From the NCBI GenBank assembly GCA_016165875.1, contig JABBOT010000015.1, forward strand, positions 2,280,014 to 2,344,013: a stretch of 64,000 nt of DNA, given 5' to 3'. Positions 53,626 through 64,000 of this stretch are shown one piece after another. A program made the translations under genes and the position numbers. Within the stretch, counting starts at the first letter, position 1. Every line of letters starts with the position of its first letter. Below the pieces are notes generated by a model. That model searched no databases and was not told where the DNA came from. It saw nothing but the letters and a program-made list of their open reading frames with translations. Source of the DNA: Acanthopleura granulata. Taxonomy: Eukaryota; Mollusca; Polyplacophora; Chitonida; Chitonidae.

Positions 53626-56600
53626 TGACAAAGACAATGCCGCTTATGAAGCAATCCCACAGTGGCTGGCCAGTAAAAAGGAACACGTCTGCCCCCACTC
53701 AACAAAAGCTTCAGGTGACATGGATGACCAAACTACCTGTATGATATAACCTTTAATACGTGCAAACGGATTGAGCTGGAGTATGGCGACAGTTCGCAGC
53801 AATCCGTGAACAATCTGACAAGGTGACGTCAATGACAATGGCTGAAAAGACGAAAGAAAGTTACAAAATTAACCAGCCAGGACAGCAACGGGTAAAAGGG
53901 GATCACTACTGACCGATCAACAGCGGAGTTAAGTGCGTCCACAGACAAGCAAATGACGTCCACACAAAATGAGGGAGCTAACTTTCGTTCGAGCCAACAA
54001 TTGACTCAGTTTGCCAGACCACACCGCATTTCTCACTCGAGAGACAACGAACCTCAACGGGTTTCATTTCAAATACTCCAGACTAACAAGCCTGTGAGAA
54101 GAAAATGTCAGTTATATTGCCGACAGGTCACCGATGCCACTGGCGTGTAGGGGCCTTCAAAAAGTTTTCTTTTCTGAGTGTGCGGTAGTGTATATTATCA
54201 AAACAGATGGTATCTATTAACAGCATACAGTACAGTCACTTAAACGCTGTTGTCATTGCGACTCAGTTTCGAATTTTATTTATTGTTCAAAATTGTTTTC
54301 TTTGTCTATTTCATAGTTCTGTTGCAATAAGTTTATGGTTTTTCCAGTGAATTTGCTTTTCTTGTAAAGTTAATTCCATATATAGCTTTAATTCAGTTTA
54401 TCGGCATGTAGAAATCATATTTAGCAATGTGTTTCTGTCAAACGCTTATATTTTTATTTTTAAACCTCTACCAGGATATTGTTGAAAAACTCACTGTCCT
54501 GTATATATATTTCCACTTAATATACCGTAACAGTAGATATGTACAAATTAAAACTACTTACATATATGATAATGACAAGGATTCATTTCAGTTTTACCAT
54601 ACAATTCAATCTAACTCAGTTGCCCTCTCACATTCTCATTTACACGAATTGGTACAAATATCAAGACTGATGGACAAGATTAGTTCTTTCCACACTCCTT
54701 TCCGGTTTCTGAACTAGGACATCAGAGTGGCGGACAAGTGATGTAACTAAACCCAATCAAAACTCTTTCATTTCAGATAGGCGAGAATTGTGATATGTAA
54801 ATTTTCAGAAAATTTGATATGATAAAATTGGTCTCCCTGATATAGTAATACACAAAATGGTATGGACAAGGATCCGGCATTTGCAATTTCTGTGCATGTT
54901 TTGATGTAAAACAGGTAGAGACATATGACAGTAATGTACACTCCCTATACTTTGTTGCTATATATATATATAGTCCGAAGGAAATAAACGCGGATCACCA
55001 CAGAGAAACAAGCATTGCATCTTCTGGTCAGATCCATAAGTGGCTTATCAAAGGATCTATCTTGGTATCCAGATTTAGTATTTATTCACAGTTAGCAACC
55101 CCCTTTATATATTGTTGTATTGAGATTAATAAAGACAGTTAAAAAATGTACATTTATCTGAGTAAAGTAGCACATAAAATCACAAGATTGGTTTTATGCA
55201 ATCTTTTCTGTAAACACTCCGTAGTCTCCGCCGAAGTATGTCATAAACTTTACGTTCAAACGTAAGTCCACACTTTACGAGCTGTCAGAGCTTTGCCATT
55301 TAGTTCAGTATTAAAAAAATAAGTACATAAGTTTTAAAAAAATATGTAAATAAAAGCTGCAAGGCCAATAATGAGCATATCGAATTTCTCCACGAAAAGA
55401 TTTCCTCTTCTGCATACGTTTGTGAAAACAGATCGTCGAACAACCTTGGAGTTTCCAGACGATTTGACCGTCAGGAAGGTTTGGATATCCGGTAGACGGA
55501 ACTTGAGGATTTTGTACCCACCAAAAGCAGCAGTATCTGCTCTCGCCATTTTACATCTGCAAGCTACGAGAGGAATAGAGGTAAACTCGAAAGATTTGGC
55601 TACTACGGGGACAACAGTCTACTCAAATCTGAAGCTATTAGGGCCTATTGTTTTCGCGGATTATAAAGTCATTATTACGTTTCTTAGAAGCCCTTCAGAT
55701 AATGTACTGTGTAAACATGTTATAATTTTTATAACTAGGACCAGTAGCAAACTATGGACACTTATCCTTTAAGTTAAAACCATGTTCAGACTTAGGTATA
55801 TGTATGTTTCGTTACTAGACTACAATATCCAAGTGTATAGGTTTGTGCAACTTATCAATTAACAGCCCCACGTCAGTAGGTCTTTCCGCCAGGAATGAAA
55901 AAAAGCTTTGAAAATTTTTGTTCTATAACACGCTGCTATTAGTTTCGGCACATTTGTACACTCAACATGTGCACTAATTACATGTATTACTCATGTATAA
56001 AGAGCTTAGGTCACAAGCTCTTGACAACAGTTATACCACGACGCTCCTGCACAGAGGACAGAGTCTGAGGCTCACAGAAGTTCACTTGTCTTTCACCTGT
56101 ACGGTGCGCGGATAAATACATGTATGTCACTTCTGAGAAAGTTCGTCAATAGTTTGACAAAGGTCGCTAGTTTTCTTCTCCTATAACACTGGCCGCCTTT
56201 TGTTTATTTATTTCATTGGTATTTTACGCCGCCCGGAAAACCGTCATCGTGCAGGTGAAAAATGCGTGAGAATAGCGTTAAACAACATATAAATGGCTAA
56301 CGTAATATATCTTCCACTAACTGGTTCTTGGTCGGTACCTTGGGACCTTGGTGACATATATCAATTTAGTGTGCAATCTGATCCTCAAATGTGCGTGGGA
56401 GAGTTTACAAGTAACCTACCGAAGGTCAGTGGTTTACCCTGACCAACCCGTTTTCCTCCACCCATGGAAACGATTATTATCATTTATGTGTGTGGGTGGG
56501 GAGGGGGGGGATTGACTACTGCGTTAAAATTTCTACAAAAACAGTTTCTCTGAGACCGCATGATAAAAGTCTCTGAAAAATACGGCAAGCTGGCTAACGA

Positions 56601-56763
56601 ATCTCTATACTCCCACACTCACTTAAGTCTGTAGTTCGGCTACATAAATCGTTTTACACGTGTCCTAAAGTTGTGTAGTTACGGTTTACAAAAAACAAAT
56701 GTTTCGTTCTTCGGCTCCAGAATATATCCATGATTTAAAGGGGGGGGTGAATGACCATGGGAG
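53626..56763. other. Intergenic, no gene recognised
   Basis: Open frames at 55334-55772 on both strands have no domain resemblance or codon evidence. A degraded SINE-like end is visible at 56190-56290 and a trace of another repeat at 56380-56470. Confidence 0.5.
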
Positions 56764-56764
56764 G

Positions 56765-57041
56765 GGGCCTCCGTGGCTCAGTCGGTTAGCGCGCTAGCGC
56801 AGCGCAATGACCCGAAGCCTCCTACCAATGCGGTCGCTGCGAGTTCAAGACCAGCTCATGCTGGTTTCCCCTCCGGCCGTACGTGGAAAGGTCTGCCAGC
56901 AACCTGCGGATGGTCGTGGGTTTCGCCCGGGCTCTGCCCGGTTTCCTCCCACCATAATGCTGGCCGCCGTCCCATAAGTGAAATATTCTTGAGCACGGCG
57001 TTAAACACCAATCAAATAAATAAATAAATAAATAAATAAAT
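56765..57041 (+). mobile_element. SINE family A, full-length reference copy
   Basis: The cleanest copy: head gggcctccgtggctcagtcg with gttagcgcgctagcgcagcg, box B gcgagttcaagacc, body ggtctgccagcaacctgcgg, gggctctgcccggtttcctc, caccataatgctggccgccg, gaaatattcttgagcacggc, tail (AAAT)n. A tRNA-derived SINE with long conserved body, family seen across molluscs. Confidence 0.93.
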
Positions 57042-57621
57042 TCGGAGTGTTTGTGCAATATATGCGTATCACTCGGCCATTTTGTAAAACACTTGTGCAT
57101 GGCTACCATGCAATTGTAGCAGCGTGGTGCCATAATGCAGGTGTTCACTCAATAATTTTGATCAGCTATATATTGTTTATAAACAAAAAAGGAAAAAAAA
57201 AACCAAACCTATGACTGTGCCTTTGATACCCATGTTAAACATTTTTCAGTAACGCGTTTCAATCCTGCTGTCCAGAAACCTTCTTTTTTAAAGCTTGTTA
57301 AGTGTATCAGTCCCTACATCAAGGTCGATGGACACTTAAAACCGTCTACCTGTATATACGGCATACACATTTAGCTTTTTCTGTGGGTGAAAGCCTGCAC
57401 GAGTGACATGCAGATCCTCGGTAAATTGCCAACCGCCGATGGTTTTATACCCGGTAGTCTGGTTACAACCATTCACAATACTCTCGGACGTTGGTATTAT
57501 GCAACTTCAGAAAACAACATGTATATAAAACAAAAATGAACAACTTAAAGAAAGAGTCGGCCTTTTGCGATTATTTGTATGTGTATGTAATTTGTGTTTG
57601 GCCTGTATAGTTACGAACGTG

Positions 57622-57760
57622 CTCGTTTTACGTCATACCGGTGCTCAAGTATATTTCACCTATACGGCCGGCATTGTGTTGGGAAGAAACCGAGCATGCA
57701 GAGCCCGAGGGAAAACCACGACCATCCGCAGGTTGCTGGCAGACCTTCGCTCGTACGTCC
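57622..57760 (-). mobile_element. SINE family A, internal fragment
   Basis: Reverse: gtgctcaagtatatttcacc, gcagagcccgagggaaaacc, accatccgcaggttgctggc. Truncated at both ends. Confidence 0.8.
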
Positions 57761-58115
57761 ATATTTTTTACGTATATATGTTTATGGAGCTTATTGTTAT
57801 GGTTGATGAAATCGGAATGCCCAGCGTAAACCTATCACGTGTGGGAAGTTACTGACAAACATACGCACATGTGACGTGCAGCGACGACCCAACAAACAGT
57901 GAGAGCTAGGAATTCTACAAATTCCCTGTCCTAGGTCGGAGTTGAACCCGCACCTTGTGTGTCCTGGCAATTGAAGGAAACAGCCGTGGGCCTACTTCGA
58001 AAGAACAACACATTTTAAACTGAAAACTGGAAAGACTCTGTATAAACCTTGTATATAACTTTTACGGGGTGCATATGTTTATATTCGACCAAATTTTTTT
58101 GTAAAAATCTTTGTT

Positions 58116-58121
58116 TTTATT
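58116..58121 (-). terminator. Candidate polyadenylation signal of the repeat-protein gene
   Basis: AATAAA on the minus strand, about 195 nt after the stop codon of the 58315-60153 reading frame. Confidence 0.5.
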
Positions 58122-58314
58122 ATAACATAAATTATATTTAAAAAATCAACTTAAGATTAATTCCAGGAAAGTGTGTTTGGGAAAACATGCGCGATATGTA
58201 CATCGTGTTTACAAAAGGTCTGAAAAGTTTGAGCTGCTGTAATCATATGATGTATATATAATAATGTCAAGGTCAGTTGCTGTCTATTTTTCACACTGAC
58301 GTGCCCGATAGTGC

Positions 58315-60153
58315 CTACAAATCTCCAGGCGGCACAGTTCTTCGCGCTCCCAGGGGAATTCGTCTACGTGCGCCGGGACGAAGTCTTCTCCGCGCGCCGG
58401 GGCGAAGTCGTCTTCGTGCGCCAGGCGGAAGTCTCCGTCTAGCGCCGGGCGGAAGCCGCCTTCTTACGCCTGGCCTTCTCCGTCTCACTCCTTGAGGAAA
58501 CCTTCGCACGCCTTCCGGTCCAACAGTCGGACCGGCTCCTGTCCCTACCAGTTGCCCTCCGCCTTCCGGAGTTTTTGGCTCGCCATTCGTCTCAACCCTA
58601 TTTTCATTTTCTTGCCCGACTCTCTGAACAACGCCGGTCCTTTCATTTGACCCTGCAGGAGCTCTTTCACCCGATTCAATGGGAACCCTTCGACCCGATC
58701 CGACTGGAACATTTTTAGCTGATTCGATTGGAATCCTTTGTCCTGATCGAATTGGAACTCTTTGACCCGATTCGATTGGAACCCTTTGGCCCGATTCGAT
58801 TGGAACCCTTTGCCTCGATCCGAATGGAACCCTTTGTCCCGATCCAACTGGCATTCTTTGCCCCGATCCAGTTGCAATACTTTTTCCTGATACAGTTGGA
58901 ACTCTTTGTCCCGATCCAACTGGAATTCTTTGCCCCGATCCAGTTGGAACACTTTTTCCTGACCCTGTTGGAACTCTTTGTCCCGAACCAATTGGAACTC
59001 TTTGCCCTGATCCGATTGGAACTCTTTGCCCCGATCCAACTGGAGCCCTTTGCCCCGATCCAATTGAAACTCTTTGCTCCGGTCCAATTGGATTCCTTGG
59101 TCTTGATCCGACTGGAACTCTCTGCCGCGATCCGATTGGAACACTTGGTCTCGATCCCACTGGAACCCTTTGACCCGATCCTATGGGTACTCTTTGGCCC
59201 GGACGTAATTGTATTGATCCTGTTGGGGTCCCTTGCCTTGAATCTGTCGGGACTCCTTGTCTAGAATCTATTGGAACTCTTTGTCTGTAATCTGTTGGAA
59301 CACTCTGTCCCGGTCGTACTGGAAATCTTTGTCCCGAAGTAACCGGAACTCTTTGCCCTGGTCTTATTGGGACCCTTTTTCTGGGGTCTGTTGGAACTCT
59401 CTGTCTGGGTTCTATTGGAACTCTTTGTCCTGATCCTATAGGAAATCTTTCTCTGGATCCTATTGGAACTCTTTGCCTAGAATCTGTTGGTACTCTTTGT
59501 CCGGATCCTATTGGAAATCTTTGTCTAGAATCTGTTGGAACTCTTTGTCTGGATTCTATTGGAACTCTTTGTCTAGGATCTGTGGGAACTGTTTGACCGG
59601 TTCGTATCGGAAATCTTTGTCCACTTCTTTGCTGACCACTTTGCCTGACTCCTCGAGGAACACTTTGTCCCTGACCTATTGGCACTCTTTGTACTCCTCC
59701 TTGTGTAATCTTTTGCCCTGACCGTTGCTGAGGCCCTTGTGGTTTTCCAGGAGGATAGTTTTGCCCAACGCTTTGGCCAGACATTTGTCCAGATTCCGGT
59801 CGAAGTTTTTGAGCACTGGAACTTGCATGTTCAGCCCTATTTGCCGCGCTCTGCCAATCTCTTTCTCCACTTTCTGGTCTGGAAGCTTCTCCCCCATCTT
59901 TCGCACGGTTTTGTCCGGACTCTGGCTTGGCTTTCTTGACGACATCTTGGACTATCTTTCTACAATGAATGGGGGCGAAGCCATAACCTTTGCTGTCTTT
60001 AGGGGACGTCTGGTCGGGCAGCCGCATATCGTGAGGGCATGTGTATCCCGGGGGACACCGACACATACTCACGGTACGCAGGATGCCGTAGGCGTGGTTA
60101 TAGTACACGCGCCCACACAAACTCTTCGTGGGGTCGGGCTTGGAACATGGAGG
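58315..60153 (-). CDS. Repeat protein: Cys module + GQRVPI octapeptide repeats + Arg/Pro tail (last exon, partial)
   Basis: 612 codons from a probable splice acceptor (ttggtgttttccag just before 60153) to the stop. The frame runs a little farther upstream, but that part looks like intron; a signal-peptide exon should lie upstream and was not identified. Residues 3-64 hold six cysteines spaced C-x9-C-x17-C-x-C-x5-C-x24-C (MCRCPPGYTCP in the middle), a secreted, disulphide-type module I cannot assign. Residues about 70-165 are Gln/Ser/Gly-rich. Residues about 165-490 are dozens of variants of GSGQRVPI, with charge-bearing versions such as ESRQRVP. The last ~75 residues are RRRLPPGA-type repeats, strongly basic. 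Composition suggests an extracellular matrix, shell-matrix or adhesive protein; that is inference. A long uninterrupted frame through a repeat argues that it is translated. Confidence 0.75.
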   Translation of the reverse strand, partial: PPCSKPDPTKSLCGRVYYNHAYGILRTVSMCRCPPGYTCPHDMRLPDQTSPKDSKGYGFAPIHCRKIVQDVVKKAKPESGQNRAKDGGEASRPESGERDWQSAANRAEHASSSAQKLRPESGQMSGQSVGQNYPPGKPQGPQQRSGQKITQGGVQRVPIGQGQSVPRGVRQSGQQRSGQRFPIRTGQTVPTDPRQRVPIESRQRVPTDSRQRFPIGSGQRVPTDSRQRVPIGSRERFPIGSGQRVPIEPRQRVPTDPRKRVPIRPGQRVPVTSGQRFPVRPGQSVPTDYRQRVPIDSRQGVPTDSRQGTPTGSIQLRPGQRVPIGSGQRVPVGSRPSVPIGSRQRVPVGSRPRNPIGPEQRVSIGSGQRAPVGSGQRVPIGSGQRVPIGSGQRVPTGSGKSVPTGSGQRIPVGSGQRVPTVSGKSIATGSGQRMPVGSGQRVPFGSRQRVPIESGQRVPIESGQRVPIRSGQRIPIESAKNVPVGSGRRVPIESGERAPAGSNERTGVVQRVGQENENRVETNGEPKTPEGGGQLVGTGAGPTVGPEGVRRFPQGVRRRRPGVRRRLPPGARRRLPPGARRRLRPGARRRLRPGARRRIPLGARRTVPPGDL

Positions 60154-63100
60154 CTGGAAAACACCAATGAAAACAATTTTCTCTGAGTTGGGTATTTGTG
60201 CAACAGCAGCAACAACAACGTCCATGAATGGGAGTCGAAAGAAGGCGAAATTAATAGGGTGTTGGCGCTGTTGAAAGCAAAAGTAAAAAAGCCAAAAAAA
60301 AAAACCCCACCCATTTGTCTTGATTTAAGACATTTTCTTCTCAGATAGTTAATTTGTTTTCACAAAATAATGTGTTGCAAATATTTGTGATGACCGAAAA
60401 TAATTATCGCTTGACTGACAAGTTGAACAAGACAGGATGAGCCGATGACGGCATGTGCCCATCATTCCTTCGCCCATGTCGCGCCTTCGCTCCAATTCCC
60501 GGATGCATATTATTACATCGTTCATCACCCCCTTTACCCTAATAAATCCCTCATTGGATAGCAACACATTGGTTTTGGTATAACTAGAGCTTTCATAGAT
60601 GTTCTCAGCCTGCATAAATAACACGATTTTATTTGAAGCTATGAAGCTTCCACTAAGCAAGTTTCGAGTTACGTCTTTACGACAACACAGAGGAACGACG
60701 TCGACTTTTTACGGCATTGCAGTGTCACATGCCTAATCTTTAGCATGGCAGTTTACGCATTCAGAAGAATCTACAGCCAGAATTTCCTGTCTGTTGTTCC
60801 AAACGATACCCAGCGTCACTGGAGAAGACCTTTCTGGAGATTTATTTGATCGATTTTGATAAATGTTCAATATTGTATATATCAGCCCATGTTAAATTGA
60901 GCACACTGACCCTACCGCGCCGTAAAGCAGCGATGTCACGTCACAAATAGGCCGTACGCTGTTCGCTGTTGCGTTCAAGTTCGCCCAGTGAGAAGGGGTC
61001 TACATAAAACTGTCACGGAAATACTGGAACAGTTATGAGAATTCTTAATTAAAGTGCGGAATATATCGCGTCGAACTAGGGCGAATCGCTACCGAAGTCC
61101 TATTGTCTGACGACCGACATCAAAGGGCAATTAGCCGCGCTGCCCTGCATATTACTGCACTGAAGGCTGATTACAGCACAAAAATAAAACAGAGCCATGC
61201 TTGCGGCAGCCGAAAGAAAAGTGAACGCTATATATTGTACGTACCACCCAAGTGAAGCCTGTGCACCGTCACACGCCGAAACTTGGAAAACTTTTCTCTC
61301 ATGTGGGCTACAGCAGACGGAGGCTGGACGGTTTTAAGAACAAATGTGTGCGTAACATTGATGTTGACTTCCACGAAGGAGGTAAACTATTTTAATGATT
61401 GAAGTTTGAGGGATCATGCATGCCGAAGAAACTTCAATGAACAGGATTATAGTTTCAGTAATAGATATCAGGCAAACATACTATTGCTTTCAAGTGTATA
61501 TGCATCGCTTACAGACATATTCAGCACTATATAGGTACAATCAAGTAGGAGTATATATTAATTATAAGTCTTCGGGATTGTGATACTTGAACCTGATACA
61601 TTGATCTGATAATATATTTATATACACATGTATTAATTGATAGTAGCAGAATGGCTCAAACATCAACATACAATTGCCCGATAAATTCATTGCTCTTTCA
61701 CCCGCGCGTAGTTAAAAAGTGTTGCCTAGATACACAAAGTTTGCACTTACACGTGAAATAAATTAGAAGATTTGGACACTACTCTCTTTTGACACAGTCT
61801 TGTGTGCATGTACAGTGGTACTTTTCAGAGTGTACTTTGAAGTGGTTTGTACTTGAGCACGGAGTAAAAAACCAATCAAATAAATAAATATTTTGGGGTA
61901 GTGCATTGAAAAATTTGAAAAACTCTGTTTTCCACATATCGTTCTGTATTTATCCCTTAGCCAAGTTGTTAGACACCCCAATCGAAGCTTGATAAGAAAA
62001 AAACAAAACAAAACATTAAGTCTCCTACGGGACAGGACAGACAAGTTCTTATCAGCAAATCTGTGGTTCCTTCTCGTGTAGGTGACATTTGGTTGACTGA
62101 ACTCCAGCACCAGATATAATACTTGAGATATTATACATTTGCCTTGTAAAGCTGGAAATGGTTTTATTATTACCGTTGTAGTGTGTGTGACATATCTTAA
62201 CTGAACTATTGAATATCTGAACACTATCTTTCACAAGAATAAAATTATATATCCATATTAATAAATACAGGACAGTATATTTCTTAAAATTAAGAGAAAC
62301 GTGAAATTTGAATGCCCTTCCGGGTATCATGATTATATAAATAGTAATGTATTTGTTGTATTTATATGGCTATATCCTATATAATATATTTTTGTACACA
62401 TTTTTATTTCACTGTTCATTAAGGCCAAATTCAAGAATGTTTTCACTTACACCCTGGCGATCAGCTTTATGGGTCTAGAAAACCACAGTGGCCAGGGTAA
62501 ACCACAGTGGCCAGGGTAAACCACTGATCTTTTCTGTATCTGAACAGTATCTTTCACATGAAATGAATTATATATTCATAGAAATAAATGCTAGTATTAT
62601 TCTTCGCATTAAGAGTGACATGAAAGTTCTATGCTATTAAATTTTAAATACAAATATTAAATTATTACTATGTAACCATACCTATATATTGTTTATATTT
62701 TTAATTGCCTGTTCACTAAGGTCAAGCTCAACAATTGTTCGTTTACATGATGACAATCAGTTTTATGGGTGGAGAAATCCAAGTGCCAAAGGTCAACCAT
62801 GGACCTTTGTCAAGTTACTGACAAACTTTTCCACTTGTGACATATGTGCACACCTTGTTAGCTCACTTCATGAACCGCTCAAATTTACATGAATGTAAAT
62901 ATATCAGCATTTACAATCGTTTATTACGTAAAATGAAATGAGAAAATACTTTCATGAAGGGTCAGCATAATGTTGTATTGTGGTCAGATGTAATGCAGCT
63001 TATAACATCTGCCACATTCCCGACTGAGCATATGCCAGCTTTAATGATTTCTGCGACAAATAACCCATTAAGAGTCATGTGTGAAATTCCAACCTAATCT

Positions 63101-63436
63101 CTTAATCAAAAAATCAGTTAATAAAAGGTTTTCTTTTATTACAATGTATTTTTTGCTTTATATACCAGCAATTATACACTTAAATGGCTAGTTGTTGTCA
63201 TTGGTGGTTACTTTGCTAGCCTGGTGTTATTAATACATATGCTTATGAGTTTGAATCTAAGACAAACTGTTGAATGGATCTGTCACTAACATAATTCAGT
63301 GGTTGTGTTTAATATTCATGAAACATATTACTGTTTCAGAAATATACTAGTGTATGACTGGAGAGTGAAAGGCGAAAACAGACTTATTACAAGTACTAGT
63401 TTTCATATATAATGCTAGTTCAAACATGCAGCCTAT

Positions 63437-63440
<4 letters not shown>
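60154..63440. other. Upstream region of the repeat-protein gene, no gene recognised
   Basis: Should hold the 5' exon(s) of the repeat-protein gene. Repeat fragments at about 62420-62530 and 62700-62860 (cagttttatgggtggagaaa, related to 16600-16725). In 62480-62520 ccacagtggccagggtaaac is tandemly duplicated. Confidence 0.5.

Positions 63441-63507
<67 letters not shown>
63441..63507. repeat. (TA)n microsatellite
   Basis: About 67 bp of uninterrupted TA repeat. Confidence 0.97.
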
Positions 63508-63511
<4 letters not shown>

Positions 63512-64000
63512 TTGTACTTGAGAATATTCTCGGAGTAGTATTTATCGGTGGAGATGCATACCAAGATGATATTTAGACAGTTTACCAGTTTAAAGAAGCA
63601 GGATGCTTTACTTGGAGGTATATAAGGTATATAGTTTCAGTCTGCGCGTCATCCCGCTGTGTTCGTAGTCATAAACAATGCGCAATGTAGACATGACCTT
63701 ATTTCCGACACGTGGTTTTTTAGATTCCAGCGCGTGACACTTTTCCCATTTTTACTGATAAATTGACCTCTTTATCAATAAATGAAAAATGAAAGTGAAG
63801 ATAAAGTCGCGGGTGACATCATTTAACCCTCACTAGAGTCTGCGTTTCGTCAGCACACTCATATAGCAAAAACCCAGTAGAATTTTTAGGCTCAATAAGC
63901 CAGACAACGCTTTCAAGTTGCGCATAACTTCGCATGGGCAGAACGCGTCATACGATAGATAAACAAAAGCACACGGTCATTCATGCCGTTATTTGACGTT

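Noticed and set aside
55334..55772. Overlapping 71- and 133-codon frames on opposite strands
   Set aside because: Neither shows a known domain, splice context or start context; no basis to choose a coding strand.
58545..59264. Two long alternate frames over the repeat-protein array
   Set aside because: Shadows caused by a 24-bp repeat period. The main frame alone joins the cysteine module, array and basic tail to a stop with a poly(A) signal.
61100..61200. Signal-peptide-like MALFYFCAVISLQ on the minus strand as a first exon of the repeat protein
   Set aside because: The nearest possible donor leaves the wrong phase for the acceptor at 60153, so the join is not supported.

Overview
The window is animal nuclear DNA, most likely from a lophotrochozoan and probably a mollusc (a brachiopod is also possible). 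The basis is multi-exon genes with GT/AG introns, low coding density, many copies of a tRNA-headed SINE with an (AAAT)n tail of the kind common in molluscs, MITE-like inverted-repeat elements, minisatellites, and protein sequences that resemble metazoan orthologues. There is no operon structure, CRISPR or bacterial signal. Exons were assembled by hand from conserved protein motifs plus splice sites; reading phase is continuous across every junction in the three conserved genes.

Layout. (1) About 1-17241, minus strand: the 5' thirteen coding exons of an EDEM3-like GH47 mannosidase (ER-associated degradation); the gene runs off the left edge. (2) 18404-26707, plus strand: a complete six-exon homologue of C6orf136 (DUF2358), divergent from the EDEM3-like gene across about 1.2 kb. 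(3) 32047-38719, minus strand: a complete seven-exon DUSP12 (dual-specificity phosphatase with a C-terminal Cys zinc module), convergent with gene 2. (4) About 43.6-45 kb: a decayed Penelope-like retroelement remnant with a GIY-YIG domain and a hammerhead-like motif. (5) 45.5-50.2 kb: repeat-rich DNA with a higher-order minisatellite, a local dispersed repeat family in both orientations and two inverted-repeat MITEs. (6) 52603-53625, plus strand: an intronless, motif-poor rhodopsin-like GPCR. (7) 58315-60153, minus strand: the large last exon of an unrecognised, probably secreted protein with a six-cysteine module, dozens of copies of an eight-residue GQRVPI-type repeat and an Arg/Pro-rich tail.

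The genes do not form a pathway. EDEM3 acts in ER glycoprotein quality control, DUSP12 is a phosphatase, the C6orf136 family is poorly characterised and probably mitochondrial, and the GPCR and repeat protein look lineage-specific. The most interesting observations are: a 33-bp minisatellite beside EDEM3-like exon 10 whose every unit copies the 3' splice site in the exon's own reading frame; the repeat protein; the atypical GPCR; the Penelope remnant with its hammerhead-like fold; and a 30-bp terminal-inverted-repeat element family present three times in one gene's introns.
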